Origin: Tessaracoccus antarcticus
GTDB lineage: Bacteria; Actinomycetota; Actinomycetes; Propionibacteriales; Propionibacteriaceae
Direction: 5' to 3'
DNA: 64,000 nucleotides
Assembly: GCF_003688855.1 (NCBI RefSeq)
Contig: NZ_REFW01000003.1
Span: forward strand, 248,001 to 312,000
Shown piece by piece: positions 34,028 through 41,750 of the stretch. Each line of letters opens with the position of its first letter. Positions within the stretch are counted from its first letter, which is position 1. A model generated the notes under the pieces. The model was not told the origin of the DNA, ran no database searches, and saw nothing but the letters and a program-made list of their open reading frames with translations. Position numbers and translations under genes: made by a program.

Positions 34028-35635
34028 TCAGTGGGCGGTCTCCGTGGCGCGGCTCTCGCGCACCACCGTGACCTTGATCTGTCCCGGGTAGCTGAGGTTC
34101 TTCTCGATGTCCCGGGCGATGTCTCGGGCCAGGAGCTGGGCTCCACCGTCGTCGACCTCCTCAGGGGTCACCATGACCCGGATTTCGCGCCCCGCCTGCA
34201 TGGCGTACACGCGGTCAACGCCGTGGTGCGACGCTGCCAGCGACTCGAGGTGCTCCATGCGCTCGACGTAGGCCTCCAGCGACTCCCGACGGGCCCCGGG
34301 TCGTGACCCCGAGATGGCGTCGGCTGCCTGGGTGAGGATGGCCTCCACCGTCCTCGGCTCGACCTCGTTGTGGTGGGCCTCGACAGCGTGGACGATGTCG
34401 GGGTGCTCCCCGTGGCGGCGCAGCAGCTCCGCTCCGACGAGGGCGTGCGGCCCCTCGCTCTCGTGCGTGAGTGCTTTGCCGATGTCGTGCAGGAAGGCGG
34501 CACGCTTGCAGAAGGCGACATCGAGACCCAGCTCAGCTGCCATCACCCCGGCCAGGTGTGCACACTCCACGAGGTGTCGCAGCACGTTCTGGCCATAGGA
34601 CGTGCGATACGCGAGTGCACCCAGAATCGGAATGAGGTCCTCGTGCAGGTCCACGATGCCCACCTCCGCCATGGCGTCCTCGGCTGCCCGCTGGATGCGT
34701 CCCGCGATGCTGCGCTGGCTGCGCTCGTAGACCTCTTCGATGCGGGCCGGGTGGATGCGCCCATCCGCCACCAGGTCAACGAGGGTCAGGCGCGCCGTCT
34801 CGCGTCGTACGGGGTCGAAGCAGGACAGCAGCACCGATTCCGGGGTGTCGTCGATGAGCACGTTCACGCCCGTGATCTGCTCGAAGGCCCGAATGTTGCG
34901 GCCCTCACGGCCGATGATGCGACCCTTCATGTCGTCGCTGGGCAGGTCGATGCTGGAGACAACCGACTCGCTGGTCTGCTCGGAGGCGCAACGCTGGATG
35001 GCCGTGACCACGATTTTGCGGGCGATCTTGTCGGCGTCCCGTTTGGCGGCGGACTCGATGTCCCGACTGAGCGCCGTGGCGGTCAGTCGGGACTGCCGCT
35101 CCGCCTCCACCATGACTTCGGCGCGTGCGGCCTCGAGGGTCAGACCGGCCACGCGTTCACGCTCTGCGGTGACCTGCTCCAGTCGTTCTTCCAGATCATG
35201 GCGCTGCTGCTTCAGCTGAGCTCTCAGCACCTCCTGACGCTCTGCACGGGCCGCGATTGCCTCGGCATCTGCGGCGACGCGGTCCTCCCGCTCGCGCAGG
35301 CGCGCCTCCATCCGTTCCTGCGCGTGTCGCATCTCGCGGAGCTCGGAGCGTTGGGTGGCCATGGAGGATTCGAGTTGTTCGCGACGGCGCTCCACGTCGG
35401 CCAGCGATTCCCTGACTCTGTCGCGGGACTGGGCCGCCAGCCTGTCGGCATCCTCACGCACGAGCCTGGCGGCGTCCTCCGCCTGCTGACGTGCGGCATC
35501 GGAATCCGTGCGGCTGCGCTGTTCCAGGCTGCTGCGCTCGTCACCGAATGCCGCCACGTCACGCCGATGACGCCACAGGAGCACGACGATCACGACCAGC
35601 AGCAGTCCCGCTACGATCCAACCGAGAAGTTCCAT
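34028..35635 (-). CDS. rny: Ribonuclease Y
   Basis: A 535-aa membrane-anchored endoribonuclease that starts mRNA decay. An N-terminal transmembrane helix (about 2-22) is followed by a long coiled coil (about 30-215), a KH domain (GRIIGREGRNIRAFEQITGVN) and an HD domain (FLHDIGKALTHE). GGAGGTG precedes the ATG at 35635. It lies between recX and miaB, as in some other actinomycetes, 17 bp from the convergent epimerase stop. Confidence 0.95.
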   Translation of the reverse strand: MELLGWIVAGLLLVVIVVLLWRHRRDVAAFGDERSSLEQRSRTDSDAARQQAEDAARLVREDADRLAAQSRDRVRESLADVERRREQLESSMATQRSELREMRHAQERMEARLREREDRVAADAEAIAARAERQEVLRAQLKQQRHDLEERLEQVTAERERVAGLTLEAARAEVMVEAERQSRLTATALSRDIESAAKRDADKIARKIVVTAIQRCASEQTSESVVSSIDLPSDDMKGRIIGREGRNIRAFEQITGVNVLIDDTPESVLLSCFDPVRRETARLTLVDLVADGRIHPARIEEVYERSQRSIAGRIQRAAEDAMAEVGIVDLHEDLIPILGALAYRTSYGQNVLRHLVECAHLAGVMAAELGLDVAFCKRAAFLHDIGKALTHESEGPHALVGAELLRRHGEHPDIVHAVEAHHNEVEPRTVEAILTQAADAISGSRPGARRESLEAYVERMEHLESLAASHHGVDRVYAMQAGREIRVMVTPEEVDDGGAQLLARDIARDIEKNLSYPGQIKVTVVRESRATETAH

Positions 35636-35919
35636 GGCACCTCCATCAGAGCTCAAGTCCGACCGGAGAGACACCACAGCAGCTGCCCACCCCCGATTGA
35701 CGGGAAGGGTCAGCACAACGGCGGAGAAGTCCACCGCGCTCATATTCGCTTGTCAGGCAATAATCCGACGTCCAGGACCGCGTGCGGCGCCGGGCGGCGG
35801 GAGTGATGTCAAGTCAACCCACGCAAGTGGGAAAGGGTGTCATACCGGTTCAGAAAACCTGAGTTGAGACTATGGCCGACCTGTGGAAAACACAAGCCGG
35901 ATGGGGCGCGCCCCGCCAC

Positions 35920-36441
35920 TCAACCGTTGTCGGCGCCCGCGTTGTCCTCGCCGAGGCCATCGGTGCCGTGAAGGCCTCGCAGGGCCTCGTCGGTGACATC
36001 GCGCACCATGTCGGACCCGAAGCCGCGTCGAGCCAGCGCACCGTACAGGCGGCGCTTCGCGACCGCGAATTCCAGACCCTGCATCGAGCGCACCTTCTTG
36101 GCGGCGAACGCGGTGGCCGCGGCCCATTCGTCGGCGGGGTCCATGGCAGCCAGTGCCCCATCGGCAACATCCTCGGGCACGCCCTTCTCCCGGAGCTCCA
36201 TGCGGATGCGCCGTGATCCCCGACGTGCCACCTTGGTGCGGGTGTTGACCAGTGCCGTGGCGAAAGCCTCGTCGTCCACGAGGCCCACCGACTCGAAGCG
36301 CCCCAGGAGTTCCTCGACGATGTCCTCCGGCACGTGTTTCCTTGCCATGGCACGACGCAACTCTTCCGCCGAACGGGAGCGCGCCTCCAGAAGATTCAGG
36401 GCGATGCGCCGGGCGAACTCAATCTGTTCGTCCCGGCCCAT
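35920..36441 (-). CDS. recX: RecA regulator RecX
   Basis: A 173-aa helical-repeat protein that inhibits RecA filament growth. RSRSAEELRRAMARKHVPED and RGSRRIRMELREKGV are the three-helix repeats of RecX. It follows recA by 13 bp and is surely cotranscribed. The start at 36441 gives MGRDEQIEFARRIA. The 280 bp between it and rny hold no recognisable gene. Confidence 0.94.
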   Translation of the reverse strand: MGRDEQIEFARRIALNLLEARSRSAEELRRAMARKHVPEDIVEELLGRFESVGLVDDEAFATALVNTRTKVARRGSRRIRMELREKGVPEDVADGALAAMDPADEWAAATAFAAKKVRSMQGLEFAVAKRRLYGALARRGFGSDMVRDVTDEALRGLHGTDGLGEDNAGADNG

Positions 36442-36454
36442 CGTCGGGTCCGGA

Positions 36455-37498
36455 TCAGAAATCGACCTCACCGGTTTCCGGGTCGACGCCCTCGGGCACG
36501 TCGGTCTTGTCAAGACCCATGTGAAGGCGAATGCGCTTCTCGATCTCGCTGGCAGTTTCCGGGTTCTTCCGCAGGTAGCTACGGGCGTTCTCCTTGCCCT
36601 GTCCCAGCTGATCCGATCCGTAGGTGAACCAGGCACCGGCCTTGCGGATGACGCCTGCCTCCACACCCATGTCGATGAGGCTGCCCTCACGGGAGATGCC
36701 CTCGCCGTAGATGATGTCGAACTCCGCCTGCTTGAAGGGCGGGGCCACCTTGTTCTTGACCACCTTCACGCGGGTACGGTTGCCCACCATGTCGGTGCCG
36801 TCCTTCAACGTTTCGATGCGACGCACGTCGAGACGGATGGTGGAGTAGAACTTCAGCGCGCGGCCACCGGTGGTGGTTTCGGGCGAGCCGAACATGACGC
36901 CGATCTTCTCGCGGAGCTGGTTGATGAAGATGCACGTGGTGTTGGATGTCTTCAGGGCACCCGTCATCTTCCGCAGCGCCTGGCTCATGAGGCGGGCCTG
37001 GAGGCCGACGTGCGAGTCACCCATCTCACCCTCGATCTCGGCTCGTGGCGTCAGCGCCGCCACGGAGTCGATGACCACCAGCGTCAGCGCGCCGGAGCGG
37101 ACGAGCGTGTCCGCGATCTCGAGGGCCTGCTCACCGTTGTCGGGCTGTGAGACCAACAGCTCATCGGTGTCGACGCCCAACTTCTGGGCGTACGAGGGAT
37201 CCAGGGCGTGCTCGGCATCGATGAACGCGCAGATACCGCCAGCGGCCTGTGCGTTGGCGATGGCGTGCAGGGCCACGGTGGTTTTACCGCTCGACTCCGG
37301 CCCGTAGATCTCGACGACGCGACCGCGGGGCAGGCCCCCGATACCGAGCGCCACGTCCAGCGCCACCGAACCGGTGGGGATGACGTCGATGGGCACGAGG
37401 GCGTTCTCGCCGAGGCGCATCACCGAACCCTTGCCGTGCTGCTTTTCAATTTGGGAGAGCGCCGCCTCCAGCGCCTTTGAACGGTCCGCTACGGCCAT
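36455..37498 (-). CDS. recA: Recombinase RecA
   Basis: A 347-aa strand-exchange ATPase that also triggers LexA cleavage. Walker A is [29 protein letters not shown] is the typical N-terminus and fixes the start at 37498. The C-terminus is acidic ([13 protein letters not shown]). An SOS box lies about 145 bp upstream, linking it to the lexA gene at 20.9 kb. Confidence 0.98.
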   Translation of the reverse strand: MAVADRSKALEAALSQIEKQHGKGSVMRLGENALVPIDVIPTGSVALDVALGIGGLPRGRVVEIYGPESSGKTTVALHAIANAQAAGGICAFIDAEHALDPSYAQKLGVDTDELLVSQPDNGEQALEIADTLVRSGALTLVVIDSVAALTPRAEIEGEMGDSHVGLQARLMSQALRKMTGALKTSNTTCIFINQLREKIGVMFGSPETTTGGRALKFYSTIRLDVRRIETLKDGTDMVGNRTRVKVVKNKVAPPFKQAEFDIIYGEGISREGSLIDMGVEAGVIRKAGAWFTYGSDQLGQGKENARSYLRKNPETASEIEKRIRLHMGLDKTDVPEGVDPETGEVDF

Positions 37499-37641
37499 GG
37501 TTGCCCTTCCTGTTCGACCACGTCGCCGCAGTCGGTGCTTGATGTTGTTCTCTACTGTAGGAACGGGGACTGACAAATCCCCACACGCACTGTTTCGCTG
37601 TGGAGAAGCTCAGCCGCCACGCGACTTGTCAACATCGTAGC

Positions 37642-37655
37642 CGAACACCTGTTCT
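37642..37655. promoter_or_regulatory. SOS (LexA) box upstream of recA
   Basis: CGAAC-ACCT-GTTCT, the same one-base variant as box 1 near lexA. It lies in the 175-bp recA/DUF3046 gap, with TACGAT just downstream on the minus strand as a possible -10. Confidence 0.85.
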
Positions 37656-37672
37656 AATGCGCGCAACACGCC

Positions 37673-37867
37673 TCAGCGCAATTCCCCCGGAAGTTCGAGC
37701 TGGCTCCACACTGCCCGCCAGATCCTCTTGCAGGGCAACCCTGCCGAAAGCGCCTCCGACACGGTGCGCCCGGCCAACTCGGCCAGCACCACCTGATCCG
37801 CCCACACCCGGCTGTAGCCCTCAGGCAGCACCTGGCCCAGCCTCGACCACAACTCTGCTTCTCGCAC
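37673..37867 (-). CDS. DUF3046 small protein
   Basis: A 64-aa protein. ELWSRLGQVLPEGYSRVWADQVVLAELAGRTVSEAL (in parts) and KRIWRAVWSQLELP match DUF3046, which lies beside recA in Actinobacteria; its function is unknown. The GTG at 37867 fits the family N-terminus. TACCCT (37879-37874) lies 6 nt upstream, implying a leaderless mRNA. Confidence 0.82.
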   Translation of the reverse strand: MREAELWSRLGQVLPEGYSRVWADQVVLAELAGRTVSEALSAGLPCKRIWRAVWSQLELPGELR

Positions 37868-37938
37868 GGGGAAAGGGTAGCTCGCATCCATGGACGCGAT
37901 GACCACATGATCGGGGTGGGCCCCTAGACTGTGCACGA

Positions 37939-37948
37939 ATTGCGCAAT
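37939..37948. promoter_or_regulatory. Palindrome before the DeoR-type gene (possible operator)
   Basis: ATTGCGCAAT is a perfect 10-bp palindrome, flanked by related GTGCAC and TGCGCA steps. It lies 37 bp upstream of the proposed TTG start and could be an autoregulatory site. Confidence 0.4.
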
Positions 37949-37984
37949 GAGTGCGCAGACGCTCGCCTCGAGGGGGTCATCCGT

Positions 37985-38791
37985 TTGAACGCCGCGGCAA
38001 CACCGTCACACAAGCGATCAGATCGCATGGTTGCTCTGTTGGCACTGCTGAATGACCGCGGCCAACTCCCGCTGTCCTTCCTCGCCACAGAACTCAATGC
38101 GTCGGAGGCAACGATCCGCAGGGACGTGGCCGTGCTGGCCTCCCAGGGTCTCCTTGATCGCACCCACGGGGGCGCTCGCCCGGCCAAGGGGAGGCATGAG
38201 CTCCCCGAAAGGCTGCGGGGCAGCCGCAACCCTGACGCGAAGACCCGCATCGCCATCGCCGCTGCCCGCATGATTCCCGAGGGGAAGCACGCCATCGGTC
38301 TCACGGGCGGCACCACTGCAGCATCGGTGCTGCGCGCGTTGGCGCACAGAGACGACCTCACGATCATCACGAATTCGTTGACCATTGGGATGGAGGCGGC
38401 GGCGCAGGGGCAGGCGCGCGTGCTGATCGCGGGAGGTGTTCTCCGGTCAAACTCCCTGGAACTGGTGGGGTCTCTGGCGGAGGCGACGCTGCGACTCGTC
38501 AACGTCGGGACCGCCATCGTGGGGGCCGATGGCATCAGCTCGGTGGGCGGCCTCACCACTCATGACGACATCGAGGCACGCACGAACCACACGATGATCG
38601 AACGCGCGCAGCGCGTGATCTGCGTGGCCGACTCGAGCAAGATCGGGCACGTCACGCTGTCCAAGATGGGCGACCTCAGCGAGATCGACGTCCTCATCAC
38701 CGATGCCGGCGCCCCGGCGGACGAGATTGCCCGGATTCGGGAAGCGGGGGTCGAGGTGCACGTCCTGCCGACGGTCCCCGAGGGGCCCTGA
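37985..38791 (+). CDS. DeoR/GlpR-type sugar-phosphate-responsive regulator
   Basis: A protein of about 268 aa. The N-terminal HTH has LPLSFLATELNASEATIRRDV. The sugar-phosphate sensor domain has GLTGGTTAASVLRAL, ADGISSVGGLTTHD and VADSSKIG. A TTG at 37985 preceded by GAGGGGG is preferred; a GTG at 37931 in the same frame has no ribosome site. It is the only plus-strand gene inside the minus-strand recA-to-ftsK cluster, between DUF3046 and the ClgR-like gene. Its target is unknown. Confidence 0.85.
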   Translation: MNAAATPSHKRSDRMVALLALLNDRGQLPLSFLATELNASEATIRRDVAVLASQGLLDRTHGGARPAKGRHELPERLRGSRNPDAKTRIAIAAARMIPEGKHAIGLTGGTTAASVLRALAHRDDLTIITNSLTIGMEAAAQGQARVLIAGGVLRSNSLELVGSLAEATLRLVNVGTAIVGADGISSVGGLTTHDDIEARTNHTMIERAQRVICVADSSKIGHVTLSKMGDLSEIDVLITDAGAPADEIARIREAGVEVHVLPTVPEGP

Positions 38792-38798
38792 GAGCCAC

Positions 38799-39083
38799 TC
38801 AGGCGGCCAGGGCGATCCTCCGCGGCTGTGGAGCGGCTTCAGTCTCCATCTCTGCGACGCGCTGACTCACCATCTCGAGAACATGCGAGAGGCTCACGCC
38901 GAGTGCGCGGGTGATGGAATACAGCACCTCACTCGAGGCTTCCTTGCAGCCACGCTCGATTTCGCTGAGGTAGCCGAGGCTGACCATGCTGGCCACCGAC
39001 ACCTCGCGCAGTGTCATGCCGGCTTCCAGGCGCAGGGTGCGAAGGGTCTGCCCCATGGCCTTGCGAATCAGGATCGTCGTCAC
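38799..39083 (-). CDS. ClgR-like HTH (XRE) regulator
   Basis: A protein of about 94 aa with one XRE HTH: MTLREVSVASMVSLGYLSEIERG then CKEASSEVL. This pattern and its place after cinA match ClgR, the regulator of Clp protease genes in Actinobacteria. The GTG at 39083 (MTTILIRKAMGQTLR) fits the family better than the GTG at 39116. The stop is 7 bp from the convergent DeoR gene. Confidence 0.8.
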   Translation of the reverse strand: MTTILIRKAMGQTLRTLRLEAGMTLREVSVASMVSLGYLSEIERGCKEASSEVLYSITRALGVSLSHVLEMVSQRVAEMETEAAPQPRRIALAA

Positions 39084-39174
39084 TTCGTACCGCCAGTCCG
39101 CGGGCCCGGTGCCCACTCCACCTGATGCAACGTTGGCGTGGCCCCAAGTATTCCCCGAAGCGGTCGCAGGGGTG

Positions 39175-39660
39175 TCACTGCACGCGCAGGCACATCACCA
39201 GCGCGTGTTCGATGGCCTGCTCGCGGATGCTCTCCCTGTCGCCCTCGAAGTGTTTCAGCTCCGTGTACTGGGGCCGCGAGGACATGCCCACGCCGGGACC
39301 CACCACGCAGAACCACACCGTGCCCACCTTCTGCCCGTCGGTCTCGGTGGGCCCTGCAACGCCCGTGGTTGAGACGGCCCAGTCGGCGTCACACCGGTTC
39401 TGGGCGCCCAGAGCCATCTGGATGGCAGTCAGTTCGTTGACAACGCCTTCGGTGTCCACGAGTTCCTCGTCGACGCCCGCCAGGGAGGTCTTCAGGTCAC
39501 GCGCGTACGTGACGAGTGCACCCCTGAACACCGCTGAGGCGCCCGGTACGGCTGTGATGGCGGCACCGAGTCCCCCACCCGTGAGTGACTCGCAGGTGGC
39601 GAGTGTCACCGAGCGCCTGGTCATCACCTTGACCAGTTCTTCTGCCAGTTCCAAGGCCAT
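39175..39660 (-). CDS. CinA C-terminal domain protein (nicotinamide-nucleotide amidase, PncC type)
   Basis: A 161-aa single CinA-C domain: LATCESLTGGGLGAAITAVPGAS, then the family motif STTGVAGPTETDGQKVGTVW. It probably deamidates NMN to NaMN. The N-terminal MoaB-like domain of full CinA is absent, as usual in Actinobacteria. AAGGAG precedes the ATG at 39660. It follows pgsA by 54 bp. Confidence 0.9.
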   Translation of the reverse strand: MALELAEELVKVMTRRSVTLATCESLTGGGLGAAITAVPGASAVFRGALVTYARDLKTSLAGVDEELVDTEGVVNELTAIQMALGAQNRCDADWAVSTTGVAGPTETDGQKVGTVWFCVVGPGVGMSSRPQYTELKHFEGDRESIREQAIEHALVMCLRVQ

Positions 39661-39714
39661 GGCCCTCAACTCCTTCTCAACGACGTGTGAGGAGACTCTA
39701 ACCCCGGTGGGCCA

Positions 39715-40308
39715 TCACTTGCGGCGTGTGCCGGCGGCGATGGCGTCGCGGCGGATCTTCAGCGCCGATCGGATGTAGTCCGCCCCCGTCAGCAGCGTCA
39801 ACACCAGAGCGGCCCACATGATCACCTGGGCAATCACCTGCAGCCACACCGGCAGGTTCTCCAGCCCCAGGAGGTAGATCGCCAGCGCCACGGACTGGGT
39901 GACGGTCTTGAGCTTGCCCCCGCGGTTGGCGGCCATGATGCCGTACTTGGCGATGGCGGCCCGCAGCCACGTGATGCCCCACTCCCGCACCAGGATCAGC
40001 ACGATGATGACCCAGTTGAGCTCCCCCAGAATGCCGAGGCTCACGAACGCGGCACCGGTGAGCGCCTTGTCCGCGACCGGGTCCCAGAGCTTTCCGAAGT
40101 CGGTGACGAGGTTGTACTTGCGGGCGATATGACCGTCGGCGAGGTCCGTGAGGATCGCCACCACGAACACAGCAGTGGCGGCGACGCGCCACCCGGGGTT
40201 CTCGGGATGCGTGAACAGCACCACCAGGAACACCGGCACCAGGATGATGCGCAGGACCGTCAGTGCGTTGGGCACGTTCAGATTGCTCGGCCTGGCTTCC
40301 GCAGTCAT
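39715..40308 (-). CDS. pgsA: CDP-diacylglycerol-glycerol-3-phosphate 3-phosphatidyltransferase
   Basis: A 197-aa membrane enzyme of phosphatidylglycerol synthesis with about five transmembrane segments. The CDP-alcohol phosphatidyltransferase motif D-x2-DG-x2-AR-x8-G-x3-D-x3-D is complete (DLADGHIARKYNLVTDFG then KLWDPVADK). The start overlaps the rimO stop by 4 bp (ATGA), so translation is coupled. Confidence 0.95.
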   Translation of the reverse strand: MTAEARPSNLNVPNALTVLRIILVPVFLVVLFTHPENPGWRVAATAVFVVAILTDLADGHIARKYNLVTDFGKLWDPVADKALTGAAFVSLGILGELNWVIIVLILVREWGITWLRAAIAKYGIMAANRGGKLKTVTQSVALAIYLLGLENLPVWLQVIAQVIMWAALVLTLLTGADYIRSALKIRRDAIAAGTRRK

Positions 40309-41732
40309 CGGATTTCCCCCACGAGGTCAATGCCGATGGCGTCAACGTAGGTGACCGGCACCAGTTCCCCTATCGAGAGCGTTGCGCCCGGGATGGTCAC
40401 GAGGCCGTCGGTCTCGGGGCCCTGGTGTGGTCCTCGTGCCACGGCCGCGCCGTCGACGTTGTCCTCCACGAGCACCACGGCTGCGTCGCCAATGCGCTCG
40501 GCGGCCCTGGACTCACACACCTCGACGGAGACGTCGGCGAGCATGGCGCGCCGTTCCTCGATCTCGTCGGGGGCGACGTGGTGGGGAAGGTTCTCGCCCT
40601 CGGTGCCGTCCTCGTCGGAGTAGGCGAACACGCCGAGCACGTCCAGGTTGGCGTCGATGATGAACTGCCGCAGGATGGCGACGTCCGCGTCCGTCTCACC
40701 GGGGAAGCCGGCGATGACGTTGCTGCGGATCCCGGCGTCCGGTGCCACGCCACGAATCTTCTCAATGATTGACAGGAACGAGTCGGGGTCGCCGAAGCGG
40801 CGCATCCGGCGCAGCACGGCGGGGGCTGCGTGCTGGAAGGACAGGTCGAAGTAGGGCACCACCTTGGGTGTGTGGAGCATGGCCTCCAGCATGGAGGGCC
40901 GGATCTCGGCGGGCTGAAGGTAGGACACGCGCAGCCATTCCAGGCCGTCAATGGCAGCCAACTTGGGCAGCAGCGCTTCCAGGCTGGCCTGGCCTGCAAG
41001 GTCCTTGCCGTAGCTGGAAGTGTTCTCGGAGACGAGGAACACCTCCTTGACACCCTCCTCCACGAGCCAGCGGGCCTCGGCCACAACGTCGTCCATGGGT
41101 CGGGACAGGTAGCTGCCCCGAAACATGGGGATGGCGCAGAAGGAGCAGCGGCGATCGCAGCCGGACGCGATCTTCAGCGGCGAGCTGGGACCAGAGGCCA
41201 TGCGACGACGCCACGCGCGCGGACCACTGGCGGGCGCCACGCCCTCAGGCATGGCGTGTCCGGGGACGGCGACGCTGGCGGCGGCCGCAGGGCGGGCCGA
41301 CGGGGACAACGGCAGCAGCTTGCGCCGGTCGCGGGGAATGTGGGATTCGGGCTTCTGCCCCGCCAGGATGCCTCGCAGCTTGTCGGCGATGTCGGCGTAG
41401 TCGTCGAACCCGAGCACCGCGTCGGCCTCCGGCAGTTCCTCGGCCAACTGCACCCCGTACCGCTCGGCCATGCAACCGACCGCGACGACAGCGCGCGTGC
41501 GTCCGGACGCCTTCAGGTCGGCAGCGGCCAGCAGGGTGTCAATGGAGTCCTTCTTGGCCTGCTCCACGAAGCCGCAGGTGTTGACCACCACCGTCTCCGC
41601 TTCCGCCGCCTCGTCGACCAGTTCGAAGCCGCCCTGCTCGAGGCGGGCGGCCAACTCCTCGGAGTCGACGTCGTTGCGGGCGCACCCCAGAGTGGAGATG
41701 TGGACCTTGATCGCGTGTTGTGTGGCAGTCAT
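40305..41732 (-). CDS. rimO: Ribosomal protein S12 methylthiotransferase RimO
   Basis: A 475-aa radical-SAM enzyme that methylthiolates the conserved Asp of S12. The N-terminal cluster has STLGCARNDVDSE, VNTCGFVEQA and VGCMAERY; the radical-SAM motif is CDRRCSFC. A TRAM domain ends the protein. The ATG at 41732 has GGTGA 5 nt upstream; a GTG at 41741 is the alternative. A linker rich in Ala and Pro precedes the radical-SAM domain, as in other actinobacterial RimO. Confidence 0.95.
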   Translation of the reverse strand: MTATQHAIKVHISTLGCARNDVDSEELAARLEQGGFELVDEAAEAETVVVNTCGFVEQAKKDSIDTLLAAADLKASGRTRAVVAVGCMAERYGVQLAEELPEADAVLGFDDYADIADKLRGILAGQKPESHIPRDRRKLLPLSPSARPAAAASVAVPGHAMPEGVAPASGPRAWRRRMASGPSSPLKIASGCDRRCSFCAIPMFRGSYLSRPMDDVVAEARWLVEEGVKEVFLVSENTSSYGKDLAGQASLEALLPKLAAIDGLEWLRVSYLQPAEIRPSMLEAMLHTPKVVPYFDLSFQHAAPAVLRRMRRFGDPDSFLSIIEKIRGVAPDAGIRSNVIAGFPGETDADVAILRQFIIDANLDVLGVFAYSDEDGTEGENLPHHVAPDEIEERRAMLADVSVEVCESRAAERIGDAAVVLVEDNVDGAAVARGPHQGPETDGLVTIPGATLSIGELVPVTYVDAIGIDLVGEIR

Positions 41733-41750
41733 CGTGTTCACCAGTATCCG

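Noticed and set aside
35903-35914. GGGGCGCGCCCC palindrome after recX
   Set aside because: Only four stem pairs remain after a minimal loop; too weak to call a terminator or an operator.
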